Origin: JAFGTP01 sp964498725
GTDB lineage: Bacteria > Fidelibacterota > UBA2242 > JAFGTP01
NCBI GenBank assembly: GCA_964498725.1
Contig: CAZCHS010000059.1
Location: forward strand, 1-19,781
DNA length: 19,781 nucleotides
Direction of reading: 5' to 3'
Part shown: piece by piece, positions 1 through 7,589 of the stretch
Position numbering within the stretch: position 1 is the stretch's first letter
How the letters are laid out: each line of letters begins with the position of its first letter
The notes under the pieces: model-generated
What the model saw: the letters and a program-made list of their open reading frames with translations, nothing else
Told to the model about the DNA's origin: nothing
Databases searched by the model: none
Program-made: the position numbers and the translations under genes

Positions 1-225
1 CTATTGCTCCGCCACCTCAGTTACATCTCCCGACGATCTCAGTGGCATATGCACAACGACAATTTCAGTGATTAAATCCGGTTCAAAGGCTGTATTCTAA
101 ATGATGTGCTGTCTGAAATTTATTTGTTCAACCAGTAAATACCAAGAAAAAATAGGCATATTATATAAACATTTATCCTGAATTATTCATATTTTTTTTA
201 TGAATAATGCAGTTTGATTATTTTG
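1..225. other. Left-edge stretch with no assignable gene
   Basis: I see no supportable gene here. All three plus-strand frames are open from the left edge for only 21 to 32 codons. A minus-strand frame ending in TAG at 1-3 is open for about 31 codons, back to a stop at 97-99, and could be a decayed remnant. The base composition of the first 60 bases is richer in G and C than the rest of the stretch, so a gene may end at or near the left edge, but no family is recognisable. The right part is very AT-rich and contains the inverted repeat described separately. Confidence 0.4.
182..208. repeat. Perfect 9-bp inverted repeat after the CBS gene
   Basis: ATTATTCAT at 182-190 and ATGAATAAT at 200-208 are exact reverse complements separated by nine bases (one A and eight T on the plus strand). 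It lies 17 bases beyond the stop codon of the CBS gene, at the end of the long minus-strand operon. It may act as a weak transcript end or 3'-stabilising hairpin. It is not a classical intrinsic terminator, because on the minus strand no T-run follows the stem. Confidence 0.45.
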
Positions 226-669
226 TTACTCATGCTTCCAGTTTTCATAATACTCGAGCCCCATACTTTTCAGTTGTTCGTTTTTTTCAATCAGGCAGGC
301 CCGAATCACATCACCGGAGGAGAGCAAACCGATTATTTTGTCCTCTTTCTGTACGAACAAATACCGGGATTTTAAGCCCAATAATTTATCGGAAATCCGA
401 TAGACCGGCTCATCATGAGCGATTGTTTCGACCTTCTTTTTCATATGGTCACGAACCCGCTCTTTATGAATATCAAAACCGGGGAAAGCGACGCTACGCA
501 TTAATTCACGCTCACTCCAAATACCTAAAACCGTTCCCTCTTCCATCACAACGATGGAGCCAATATCTTTAGTCACCATTTTTTTCAGCGCTTCTGCCAA
601 AGTTGCCTCCGGCGATACACTTTCCATGGCAGTCCCTTTTTCTTTGACAATTTCTTCAGCAACTTTCAT
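226..669 (-). CDS. CBS-domain pair protein
   Basis: This 147-residue soluble protein consists almost entirely of two CBS motifs. The first spans about residues 10-68, with the typical strand pattern DIGSIVVMEEGTVLGIWSER. The second spans about 70-130, starting VRDHMKKKVETIAHDEPVYR and ending IIGLLSSGDVI. CBS pairs form a Bateman module that usually binds adenine nucleotides and reports energy or redox state. No catalytic domain is attached. The start ATG has GGGAG six bases upstream, and the gene begins only 14 bases after the nqrF stop, so it is very likely the last gene of the nqr operon. A role as an adenylate-sensing partner of the operon's enzymes is inference from position. Confidence 0.85.
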   Translation of the reverse strand: MKVAEEIVKEKGTAMESVSPEATLAEALKKMVTKDIGSIVVMEEGTVLGIWSERELMRSVAFPGFDIHKERVRDHMKKKVETIAHDEPVYRISDKLLGLKSRYLFVQKEDKIIGLLSSGDVIRACLIEKNEQLKSMGLEYYENWKHE

Positions 670-683
670 ATATAACTCCCATA

Positions 684-1925
684 TTAACCAAAATCATCAT
701 ATAAAATATTTTCCGGCTCAACGCCCAGATCATAAAGCATTTTCAAGACCGCCTGCAACATCATCGGCGGGCCACAGATGTAATATTCACATTCTTCCGG
801 TTCTGAATGGTCTTTCAGATATTCCTCCAGCAAAACCAGGTGGATAAATCCGCACAGTCCTTTCCAGTCATCTTCCGGTTTTGGGTCCGACAGCGCCAGG
901 TACCAGTCAAAATTATCATGCTCCGCCGCCAGTTTATCGAATTCTTCCCGGTAAAAAACTTCGCGCAGACTGCGGGCGCCATACCAAAAAGTCATTTTAC
1001 GGCTGGAATGCAGGCGCAGTAACTGGTCAAATATATGCGAGCGCATGGGGGCCATGCCGGCGCCGCCGCCAATAAAAACCATTTCATTGTCCGTATCTTT
1101 AGCAAAAAATTCTCCGTAAGGGCCGGAAACCTTGATCTTATCTCCCGGCTTTAACCCGAAAATATAAGAGGAACAAATTCCCGGCGGAAGGTTTTTAAAT
1201 TTACCTTTTTTGCTGTCCCAGGGTGGTGTTGCGATTCTTACATTTAATTTTATAATTTTGTCTTCAACCGGATAATTGGCCATGGAATAGGCCCGGGAAG
1301 TTTCTTCGCTATTCTTAATAGCCAAATCAAAGACGCCATTTTCTTCCCATTCCTGTTTAAATTTTTCACCAACTTGTATATCTTCATGGAAATTCATGGA
1401 ATATTTGGGAACATCGATCTGAATATAGCCGCCGGCGCGAAAATCCAAAGTTTCTCCTTCCGGCAATTTAACATTCAGCTCTTTAATATAAGTGGAGACA
1501 TTCTCGTTGGATATCACTTCACATTCCCATTTCTTGACATTGAAAATTTCATCGGGAACCTTGATTTTCATATCATTTTTCACCTTCACCTGGCAGGCCA
1601 GCCGCCAATCTTCTTTGGCCTCCTTCCGGTTGATATGACTTTCTTCAGTAGGCAGAAGTTCACCGCCACCTTCAATCACCTGGCATTTGCAGACGCCACA
1701 GGTGCCGCCACCGCCACAGCCCGAGGGAATATAAATACCTTTGTCATTCAGCGTTCCCAGCAAAGTGTCACCGGCTGTGGTTTTGATGGAATTTTCCGGA
1801 TCATCATTAATATTAATGGTCACATCACCTTTGTACACCAGTTTTGACTCTATAAACACAATGGCTGCCGTCAGTAAGATCGCGATAATTAAAAATGTCA
1901 AAATTCCGCTGATAATAAAAAGCAT
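684..1925 (-). CDS. nqrF: Na+-translocating NADH:quinone reductase subunit F
   Basis: NqrF is the NADH-oxidising entry subunit of Na+-NQR. It takes hydride from NADH onto FAD and passes electrons to a 2Fe-2S centre. The 413 residues show an N-terminal membrane helix (about 3-25), a ferredoxin domain with Cys70, Cys76, Cys79 and Cys111 (spacing C-x5-C-x2-C), the FAD-binding motif RAYSMANYP at 211-219, the NADH-binding loop GGGAGMAP at 286-293, CGPPMM at 384-389 and the family-typical ending DDFG. Length and cysteine positions match well-studied NqrF proteins. AGGAG lies six bases before the ATG. The ATG directly follows the stop codon of the small Cys-rich gene, implying translational coupling. 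Loss of any of these motifs is not seen, so the subunit should be functional. Confidence 0.98.
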   Translation of the reverse strand: MLFIISGILTFLIIAILLTAAIVFIESKLVYKGDVTININDDPENSIKTTAGDTLLGTLNDKGIYIPSGCGGGGTCGVCKCQVIEGGGELLPTEESHINRKEAKEDWRLACQVKVKNDMKIKVPDEIFNVKKWECEVISNENVSTYIKELNVKLPEGETLDFRAGGYIQIDVPKYSMNFHEDIQVGEKFKQEWEENGVFDLAIKNSEETSRAYSMANYPVEDKIIKLNVRIATPPWDSKKGKFKNLPPGICSSYIFGLKPGDKIKVSGPYGEFFAKDTDNEMVFIGGGAGMAPMRSHIFDQLLRLHSSRKMTFWYGARSLREVFYREEFDKLAAEHDNFDWYLALSDPKPEDDWKGLCGFIHLVLLEEYLKDHSEPEECEYYICGPPMMLQAVLKMLYDLGVEPENILYDDFG

Positions 1926-2117
1926 TCACTTCTCCTGAGAAATTTTATAGTTGATATGTCTTTCCTTTGAGGTCGGAACAGAGCAGGAACAATGTCCGCA
2001 GCCACCGGGAGCACAACTGCCGGTACAATCACTTTTTTTCTCTTTTCGAATCAGTGCGAAGGCCAGTAAGCCAACAGCAATCAAGGCGATCAATAATCCA
2101 CTGAACAAACTTAGCAT
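1926..2117 (-). CDS. Small Cys-rich membrane protein, NqrM-like
   Basis: This 63-residue protein has one N-terminal membrane helix (about residues 3-22), a basic stretch RKEKK, and then five cysteines and a histidine in SDCTGSCAPGGCGHCSCS. Two ATG codons lie at 2123 and 2117. AAGGA abuts the first with no spacing but sits six bases before the second, so I chose 2117. The gene sits between nqrE and nqrF, with the nqrF ATG following its TGA directly. NqrM (DUF539) is a known small membrane protein with a Cys cluster needed for maturation of Na+-NQR, thought to help insert iron into NqrD/NqrE. Size, topology, cysteines and location make this a plausible NqrM or functional analogue. The cysteine spacing is not obviously the usual one, so a generic FeoB-associated-type Cys-rich protein remains possible. 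Confidence 0.7.
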   Translation of the reverse strand: MLSLFSGLLIALIAVGLLAFALIRKEKKSDCTGSCAPGGCGHCSCSVPTSKERHINYKISQEK

Positions 2118-2126
2118 GATCATTCC

Positions 2127-2738
2127 TTATATATCAATACCGGAAAAGGACATAAAAGCCATGGCGATCAGCCCGGTGACCAACATGGTGATCCCGAGGC
2201 CGCGCAGCCCTTTCGGCACATTGGCGTAGCGTAATTTTTCACGAATTGCCGCCATGGAAATAATCGCCAGAAACCAGCCTGCGCCGGAAGCAGCACCAAA
2301 AACCGTTGATTCCGCCACTGTGTAATCCCGTTCCACCATAAACAATGAAACCCCCAGAATGGCGCAATTGACAGTGATCAATGGCAGAAAAATTCCCAGG
2401 GCATGGTAGAGTTTGGCGGATATCTTTTCAACTATCATTTCTACGATCTGAACCATAGAGGCAATCACGGCAATAAAGACAATAAAATTTAAAAACGAGA
2501 GGTCCACCGTAGCATAAGCCGGGTGCAGCCAGGCCAGGGCGCCTTTTTTCAGAATATAGGAATGAACCAGCCAGTTCACCGGCGTGGTTATGGTCAGCAC
2601 AAAAATAACCGCCAGGCCCAGGCCAAAAGCGGTAGATACCTTTTTTGACACTGCCAAATAGGAACACATCCCCAGAAAATATGCCAGTAGAATGTTTTCT
2701 ACAAAAATCGCTTTGACTGCCAGGTTAACTAATTCCAT
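2127..2738 (-). CDS. nqrE: Na+-translocating NADH:quinone reductase subunit E
   Basis: NqrE is an integral membrane subunit of Na+-NQR that, with NqrD, holds an intramembrane iron-sulfur centre on the electron path from NqrF to NqrC. The 203-residue protein has about six hydrophobic helices. It retains Cys25 (in YFLGMCSYLA) and Cys125 (in ITVNCAILG), which correspond to the cluster-ligating cysteines known for the family. VERDY near residue 135 and the C-terminal REKLRYANVPKGLRGLGI are also typical. The ATG has GGAG five bases upstream. It follows nqrD by 68 bases, a wider gap than elsewhere in the operon, and is followed closely by the Cys-rich gene. Confidence 0.97.
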   Translation of the reverse strand: MELVNLAVKAIFVENILLAYFLGMCSYLAVSKKVSTAFGLGLAVIFVLTITTPVNWLVHSYILKKGALAWLHPAYATVDLSFLNFIVFIAVIASMVQIVEMIVEKISAKLYHALGIFLPLITVNCAILGVSLFMVERDYTVAESTVFGAASGAGWFLAIISMAAIREKLRYANVPKGLRGLGITMLVTGLIAMAFMSFSGIDI

Positions 2739-2782
2739 ATATTCTCCAATTTTTTTATCTCACCGCGGATAAACGCAGATAT

Positions 2783-2801
2783 TTCAATTCAACCAATTGA
2801 A
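2783..2801. repeat. Small inverted repeat between nqrD and nqrE
   Basis: TTCAATT at 2783-2789 and AATTGAA at 2795-2801 are perfect complements around a five-base loop. They lie in the 68-base nqrD-nqrE gap, the widest gap inside the nqr cluster proper. A weak mRNA hairpin affecting processing or relative expression is possible; it is too AT-rich and lacks a T-run to be called a terminator. Confidence 0.3.
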
Positions 2802-2806
2802 CGATT

Positions 2807-3418
2807 TTATTCTTCATATTCTTTTGTAATTGAGCGCTGCAGCCAGACGATCAGCCCCAGCAGGAAAAAAGCCCCCGGCGCCAGAACCATCAGGCCATTG
2901 TTTTCATAGCCCATACTGTACATCCATTGCGGAATAACCTGCACGCCCATCAACTTGCCTGCTCCCAGCAATTCACGAAAAGCGCCAATGACAATCAGGA
3001 TCAGGCCATAACCGATACCATTTCCCAGCCCGTCAAAGAGTGAAGGTGCCGGTTTATTGTGCAGCGCAAAGCCTTCCAGCCGGCCCAGCACAATACAATT
3101 GGTAATGATCAGTCCCACAAACACAGACAACTGCTTTGAAACATCGTACATAAAAGCACGCAGGAACTGGTCCACCAAAATTACCATGGTGGCAATCACA
3201 GTCATTTCCACAATAATCCGTACATTCTTGGGTATCCACTTTCTGATCAATGAAACAATAACATTGGATGCCGCAATAATGACTGTCACGGAGATTCCCA
3301 TTACAATCGAGGGTTTCAACTGTGAAGTGACTGCCAAAGCGGAACAGATTCCCAGCACCTGGATGGTAATCGGGTTATTTTTGATGATCGGTTCCAAAAA
3401 GGTTTTCTTATTTGACAT
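2807..3418 (-). CDS. nqrD: Na+-translocating NADH:quinone reductase subunit D
   Basis: NqrD is the partner membrane subunit of NqrE and belongs to the same RnfA/RnfE/NqrD/NqrE family. The 203 residues form about six helices. Cys25 (VLGICSALA) and Cys108 (IITNCIVLGR) match the positions that ligate the shared intramembrane iron-sulfur cluster. The family signature FGLIITNC-type segment, GNGIGYG and AFRELLGAG are visible. The start ATG is preceded by AAGGA at a seven-base distance, and this SD overlaps the nqrC stop region, so translation is probably coupled to nqrC. Confidence 0.97.
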   Translation of the reverse strand: MSNKKTFLEPIIKNNPITIQVLGICSALAVTSQLKPSIVMGISVTVIIAASNVIVSLIRKWIPKNVRIIVEMTVIATMVILVDQFLRAFMYDVSKQLSVFVGLIITNCIVLGRLEGFALHNKPAPSLFDGLGNGIGYGLILIVIGAFRELLGAGKLMGVQVIPQWMYSMGYENNGLMVLAPGAFFLLGLIVWLQRSITKEYEE

Positions 3419-3421
3419 CTT

Positions 3422-4162
3422 TTATTCCTTGTTTGTACGATTTTTCATGATATAATTTTTATACTTTTCAAGGTCTTTCAAGAGAAAGTCATTAACACCA
3501 TCGCAGGTTTTAGTGGCGCCGCTGATGCCATCGACTTTGCGGTAAGCCTGGGGAGTGGATTCTGTGACCCGGCCTTTTATTATTTCCACCGATACCAAAT
3601 TACTATCTCTATCAAATATCTGTTTCCCTTCAAAATTCTCAGTAAACCATTGGGTCGATACTTCAGCGCCCAGGCCCGGAGTTTCGCCGTGTTTATAAAA
3701 GGTAATCCCTTTGATGGTATTGAGATCCTGTTTTAATGCCAAATATCCGTAGATCGTCGACCAAAGACCCTTGCCAAACACTGGAATGCAATAGGCTGCG
3801 GTTTCCCCATCCTGCTGCTGTAAATAGACCGGCAGCAATTGTTTCTCAAGGGGTTTTCGGGCTTCCGCCTCGGGATCAATGTCAGCCACGGATTGTCCTT
3901 CAGGTAATGTCATGATTTCGCCCCGGTAATTGACAGCCAGCGGCTTAATTGACTGGTCAAATTTATTAATGATCGCTTCACGGGATAATTTTTCTGTTGA
4001 TTCCACCAGTCCCACTGCCTGCATAATATTTTTTTTCTTCTCAACAGCTTCATTCAATTCCTGGATCGGGCGCAAAAACTGGGCGGCAAAGGACAGAACA
4101 CCGGCGGCTACAATGGTAATGATCGCAATAAAAATAAAGGAATAATATCTATTTTCTCCCAC
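3422..4162 (-). CDS. nqrC: Na+-translocating NADH:quinone reductase subunit C
   Basis: NqrC carries a covalent FMN on the outer side of the membrane. The 246-residue protein has one N-terminal membrane helix (about 8-30) and a periplasmic FMN-binding domain. The flavinylation motif DGISGATKT is at residues 211-219, with Thr217 the predicted FMN-phosphoester site. HGETPGLGAEV at 158-168 is also family-typical. The start is GTG at 4162, supported by AGGAGG seven bases upstream. The gene overlaps the 3' end of nqrB by 14 bases. Covalent attachment normally requires ApbE, which is not encoded in this window, so it must be elsewhere in the genome if the complex is active. Confidence 0.97.
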   Translation of the reverse strand: MGENRYYSFIFIAIITIVAAGVLSFAAQFLRPIQELNEAVEKKKNIMQAVGLVESTEKLSREAIINKFDQSIKPLAVNYRGEIMTLPEGQSVADIDPEAEARKPLEKQLLPVYLQQQDGETAAYCIPVFGKGLWSTIYGYLALKQDLNTIKGITFYKHGETPGLGAEVSTQWFTENFEGKQIFDRDSNLVSVEIIKGRVTESTPQAYRKVDGISGATKTCDGVNDFLLKDLEKYKNYIMKNRTNKE

Positions 4163-5315
4163 GGCTCATCCTCCTTTTTTTATGCAGGGCCACCACGATA
4201 TGATCGATCAGCGGTGAAAAGAGATTCATGAACAGGATCGCCAACATCATGCCTTCCGGATAAGCGGGATTCAGATTTCTGATCAATAATGCCAGCACAC
4301 CAATCAAAAAACCGTAGATATATTTCCCGGTCCTTGTATCAGCGGCGCTCACCGGGTCAGTGGCCATAAAGACCGCGCCAAAAGCAAATCCCCCCATCAC
4401 CATCTGATAATGAAAAGGCACCGCAAAAACATGGGACGGACCGGGCGACAGTAAATTAAACAGCGCTGTCATCACAAAGCCGCCGGCAAAAACCGAAAAA
4501 ATAATGCGCCAGCTGGCAATGCCAGTCATGAGCAATATTACCATACCAATCAAAATCGCCAGTGTCGAGGTCTCACCAATACTGCCGGGAATCAACCCCA
4601 CAAACATTTGCCAGAAAGTGTACCCTTTGTCTGTCAGCGTGTTGATCACAGTACCGGAACCGGCTTCGCTCATCACAGCCAAAGGAGTCGCCGCGGTATA
4701 AGCATCCACTACTTTATCAGAAAACTGTGTCCAAACACTGTCGCTGGAAATAGATTTCGGATAGGCAAAAAACAAAAAGGCCCGCGCTACCAATGCCGGA
4801 TTGAAAATATTGTAGCCAACACCACCAAAAACCTCCTTGCCGATGACAATGCCAAAGGAAGTCGCCACAGCCACCTGCCACAGCGGAATAGTGGGCGGCA
4901 CGATCATGGGAATCAGAAAACTGGTGACCAGAAATCCTTCATAAACATCATGCTTACGAACTACTGCAAAAAGAACCTCCCAGACTGCCCCCACAGCCAA
5001 TGTGACAATATAGATGGGCAGGACTATCCACAACCCCTTTGCAATGATCTGCCAGAATCCGGCATCGATTCCCGCCGACAAAAAATGCTGGTAACCGGCA
5101 TTGAATATTCCAAACAGGAAAGCCGGCGTACCGGCCACCACTACCAGAAACATAAAGCGTTTCATATCCATGGCATCTTTGATGTGGGTGCCATGCTGCG
5201 TCCGCTTCGGGGAAACATAGAGAATCGCCTCAATCATTTCATAGACAGGGTAAAGCCGGCTGAGTTTCCCACCTTTTTCAAACAGCGGTTTTATCTTTTG
5301 CAGTAACTTATACAT
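4149..5315 (-). CDS. nqrB: Na+-translocating NADH:quinone reductase subunit B
   Basis: NqrB is the large membrane subunit that takes part in Na+ translocation and quinone reduction and usually binds a covalent FMN plus riboflavin. The 388 residues contain about ten hydrophobic helices. EVFGGVGYNIFNPALVARAF (161-180) and the segment GGFAFGAVFMATDPVSA with the following TRTGKYIYG are hallmark sequences. The expected flavinylation motif is present as DAYTAAT at 204-210, with Thr210 the predicted FMN site. The commoner form in NqrB is D-G-x-S-G-A-T, so the Gly-to-Ala change is slightly unusual. The ATG follows GAAGGA. It overlaps nqrC by 14 bases. Confidence 0.97.
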   Translation of the reverse strand: MYKLLQKIKPLFEKGGKLSRLYPVYEMIEAILYVSPKRTQHGTHIKDAMDMKRFMFLVVVAGTPAFLFGIFNAGYQHFLSAGIDAGFWQIIAKGLWIVLPIYIVTLAVGAVWEVLFAVVRKHDVYEGFLVTSFLIPMIVPPTIPLWQVAVATSFGIVIGKEVFGGVGYNIFNPALVARAFLFFAYPKSISSDSVWTQFSDKVVDAYTAATPLAVMSEAGSGTVINTLTDKGYTFWQMFVGLIPGSIGETSTLAILIGMVILLMTGIASWRIIFSVFAGGFVMTALFNLLSPGPSHVFAVPFHYQMVMGGFAFGAVFMATDPVSAADTRTGKYIYGFLIGVLALLIRNLNPAYPEGMMLAILFMNLFSPLIDHIVVALHKKRRMSRGRK

Positions 5316-5343
5316 CTATTTCCTTCTCATATTAAATTAACCA

Positions 5344-6684
5344 TCAGCCTACTTTTTCTACCAGGTCCAGGCCCCGGCGTAAAATAGTCTGCCATTCGAT
5401 CTTCGAAGGACAAACATACTCGCATAAGGCCACATCCTCTTCGGCCAGTTCATAGATTCCCAGGTGTTCCATTTCCTCAATATCTTCGATGATCACTGCT
5501 TTCATCAGAAATACCGGCAGGATATTCATGGGCAGCACTTTTTCATAAAGTGTGGAAGCCACAAAAGCGCGCTTGCTGCCGTGAACTTTGGTATTTAGAT
5601 CAAAGGCTTTTTTAAAAGGATTATAGATTGATAAAAAGGATCTTGACATGCTTAGTTTATTGAAGCCGGGAGAAATCCATCCCAGGAATTCCACCTTGTC
5701 CGCTTCCGGAATAATGGAAATAAGATTATCAAAAAATCCCAGGAAGCCATCAGGGTCAATGGCCCGGCCGGTGAGCACATCGCCGGATATCCAGCGGGCC
5801 TTGTTATCTCCCCGGGCAAAGATGGAAACAGCAGCGCCGATTTTTGTTTTGTAATATTGACGATTTTTCGCTGCTGACCCGGAGACTTTCACCAGCGTGT
5901 TACTGTCCAATTGTCTTCCGGAGAATAGCTTTCCTATTTGAATCACTCCTGATAGACTACACGTCCACACCACATCTTTCCGGTTTAGGATCGGCGCGAT
6001 ATGATGGATTTGTACGCCCACATTGCCGGCGGGATGAGGGCCTTCAAACAGATGTAATTCAATATCACGATAAGATGAAAATAAAGGTTTATCTTTAGGT
6101 GATGTTGAAAGGTGTACCGCCCCGGTTGTCAGTTTTTTCAACACACTGATCCCTTTTTGAAAGAATTCTTCATTATCCTTCAGCAACAGATCGATGTCCG
6201 GCGCCATTGGATAGGTATTCATTCCCGAAATAAAAATATCCCGGGGAATTGTGTCCGGGTCAGGAATAGTATTAAAAGGGCGCTGTTTCAGGTACAGGAA
6301 TTGCCCGGATTCCATTAGCGTTTCCAGGATTTTCCCGCGGTCGGGAGTGCCGGAAATATTAAATTCCCGGCTGACATTTTGTTCATCGGTTTGAATAACA
6401 ATACGTTCTATGACCCGCCTGTAGCCGCGCTTAATTTCAATCACTTCCCCGCTCAGCGGCGCTGTCAGTTTAATGGCCGGATGATATTTGTGGTGAGCGA
6501 GACTGTCACCGGCTTTGACGTGGTCGCCAACCTGAACATCGGGTTTTGGTTTGAGACCGGTAAACTCCACCGGTTTAACGGCTACTCTATCCGGGTAATC
6601 TGCCTGTGAAATGTTCCCTGCGGCCTGATCAGCAATTTTGATATCATAGCCTTTTTTGAGTTTATACACTTTTTTATTTCCCAA
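5344..6684 (-). CDS. nqrA: Na+-translocating NADH:quinone reductase subunit A
   Basis: NqrA is the cytoplasmic subunit of Na+-NQR, attached to NqrB and implicated in quinone interaction. The 446 residues begin with a lipoyl/biotinyl-like fold (about 40-98), including VQVGDHVKAGDSL and LTAPLSGEVIEIKRG. The mid-part has the family-typical EGPHPAGNVGVQIHHIAPI segment. A C-terminal region ends near ALCEYVCPSKIEWQTILRRG. The start is TTG at 6684 with GAGGA seven bases upstream; the next in-frame GTG is at codon six and is badly spaced, so TTG is preferred. It follows the DsrE2 gene by 26 bases and leads the nqr block. Confidence 0.97.
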   Translation of the reverse strand: MGNKKVYKLKKGYDIKIADQAAGNISQADYPDRVAVKPVEFTGLKPKPDVQVGDHVKAGDSLAHHKYHPAIKLTAPLSGEVIEIKRGYRRVIERIVIQTDEQNVSREFNISGTPDRGKILETLMESGQFLYLKQRPFNTIPDPDTIPRDIFISGMNTYPMAPDIDLLLKDNEEFFQKGISVLKKLTTGAVHLSTSPKDKPLFSSYRDIELHLFEGPHPAGNVGVQIHHIAPILNRKDVVWTCSLSGVIQIGKLFSGRQLDSNTLVKVSGSAAKNRQYYKTKIGAAVSIFARGDNKARWISGDVLTGRAIDPDGFLGFFDNLISIIPEADKVEFLGWISPGFNKLSMSRSFLSIYNPFKKAFDLNTKVHGSKRAFVASTLYEKVLPMNILPVFLMKAVIIEDIEEMEHLGIYELAEEDVALCEYVCPSKIEWQTILRRGLDLVEKVG

Positions 6685-6710
6685 AGTGTTTTCCTCTGTT
6701 TTATTTAGGA

Positions 6711-7178
6711 TTAAGTAAAAATGATCTGTGCGCCGGCCGACCGTTCATAAAATTCACCAACGGTCAAAACACTGTCAACCTCGTCACAAAAATCCTCTTC
6801 AGTTAATTTAAACATATCAACACTGGCTTTACAAGCGTAAATGTTTCCACCGGCATCGGATATCATCTCAATATATTCATCAATCGGCGGGATGTCCAGC
6901 TCTTCCATTTGTTTTTTCATCATTTTGGTGGCCATAGCCGACATTCCCGGAATTGCGCCTACGAGGGTGGGAATTCCCATGGCCGGATTGCCGACTGTGG
7001 CCACTTTGATTTTATTCATTTTTTTCTTAGTAATGGCATCCATTCCAAAAAATGTAAAGAAAAGATCCACTTCGATTCCTTCCATCCTGGCGCCAAAGGC
7101 CATGATCAGGGCGGGATAAATGCCTTCCAGCGATCCTTTGGAACAAATGATGGAAACTTTTTTTAGTTTATCTGACAT
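6711..7178 (-). CDS. DsrE2-type DsrE/DsrF-like family protein
   Basis: This 155-residue protein belongs to the DsrE/DsrF-like superfamily, most like the DsrE2 (COG2210) branch. It shows the nucleotide-fold-like opening VSIICSKGSLEGIYPALIMA and the segment EVDLFFTFFG. The conserved candidate sulfur-carrying cysteine is Cys116 in NIYACKAS, with additional Cys12 and Cys131. DsrE-type proteins bind persulfide and pass sulfane sulfur to carriers such as TusA or DsrC. A DsrC gene lies 18 bases upstream and an SQR gene before that, supporting a persulfide-relay role; this is inference. AGGAGG precedes the ATG. A hydrophobic stretch about 60-85 could be a membrane-associated helix, as in other DsrE2 proteins. 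Confidence 0.88.
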   Translation of the reverse strand: MSDKLKKVSIICSKGSLEGIYPALIMAFGARMEGIEVDLFFTFFGMDAITKKKMNKIKVATVGNPAMGIPTLVGAIPGMSAMATKMMKKQMEELDIPPIDEYIEMISDAGGNIYACKASVDMFKLTEEDFCDEVDSVLTVGEFYERSAGAQIIFT

Positions 7179-7196
7179 AATTCCTCCTGGTTAAAA

Positions 7197-7511
7197 TTAT
7201 ACACAACTGGAAGGTTTGGGCAAACCGGCAATTTTACATGCTTTTTTTAAGGGGCCGTCCGGAAATAGTTTGTAAAATTCTTTAGTGGGAATGCCACCTA
7301 CTTTTTTCATTCTGCGCATGGTCGGGATACTGCCTTTTTCGCCATAGTCTTTTCTCAAAAAATCAATGACTTTCTGATGGTCATCAGATAATTCTATGTC
7401 CAGTTCTTTGGCAATTTCCGGCGCCATATCCGGCGTCCACTGCTCATGATTTTCCAGGTATCCTTCTTCATTTACAGTTACTGTTTTTCCGGCATAAGTT
7501 TTTTCAGCCAT
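7197..7511 (-). CDS. DsrC/TusE-family sulfur carrier
   Basis: The 104-residue protein has the full DsrC fold signature: GYLENHEQWTPDMAPEIAKE near the N terminus, then DHQKVIDFLRKDYGEKGSIP and a flexible C-terminal arm. Two cysteines, Cys92 and the penultimate Cys103, are separated by exactly ten residues (C-x10-C). True DsrC has both, and they form the trisulfide or disulfide during sulfur transfer; TusE keeps only the last one. That places it nearer DsrC than TusE, although no dsrAB is in the window. It lies between SQR and DsrE2 genes, so it may accept sulfane sulfur produced by sulfide oxidation. GGAG is spaced seven bases before the ATG. Confidence 0.92.
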   Translation of the reverse strand: MAEKTYAGKTVTVNEEGYLENHEQWTPDMAPEIAKELDIELSDDHQKVIDFLRKDYGEKGSIPTMRRMKKVGGIPTKEFYKLFPDGPLKKACKIAGLPKPSSCV

Positions 7512-7551
7512 TTTAGTCTCCTTTATTTTTTTATTTCAACTTAGTATTAAT

Positions 7552-7570
7552 ACCTATGCTTCTAATAGGT
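7552..7570. repeat. Inverted repeat in the sqr-dsrC gap
   Basis: ACCTAT at 7552-7557 and ATAGGT at 7565-7570 are perfect complements around a seven-base loop. They sit in the 78-base gap between the SQR stop and the dsrC start, the largest gap in the operon. No T-run follows, so this is not a clear terminator. It could be a processing site or a protein-binding site near an internal promoter, for which I see no convincing -35/-10 pair. Confidence 0.3.
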
Positions 7571-7589
7571 TATCTGTACAAAAAATATA

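Noticed and set aside
684..6684. Rnf complex instead of Na+-NQR
   Set aside because: NqrA and an NqrF with ferredoxin plus FAD/NADH domains are present, and RnfB/RnfC are absent.
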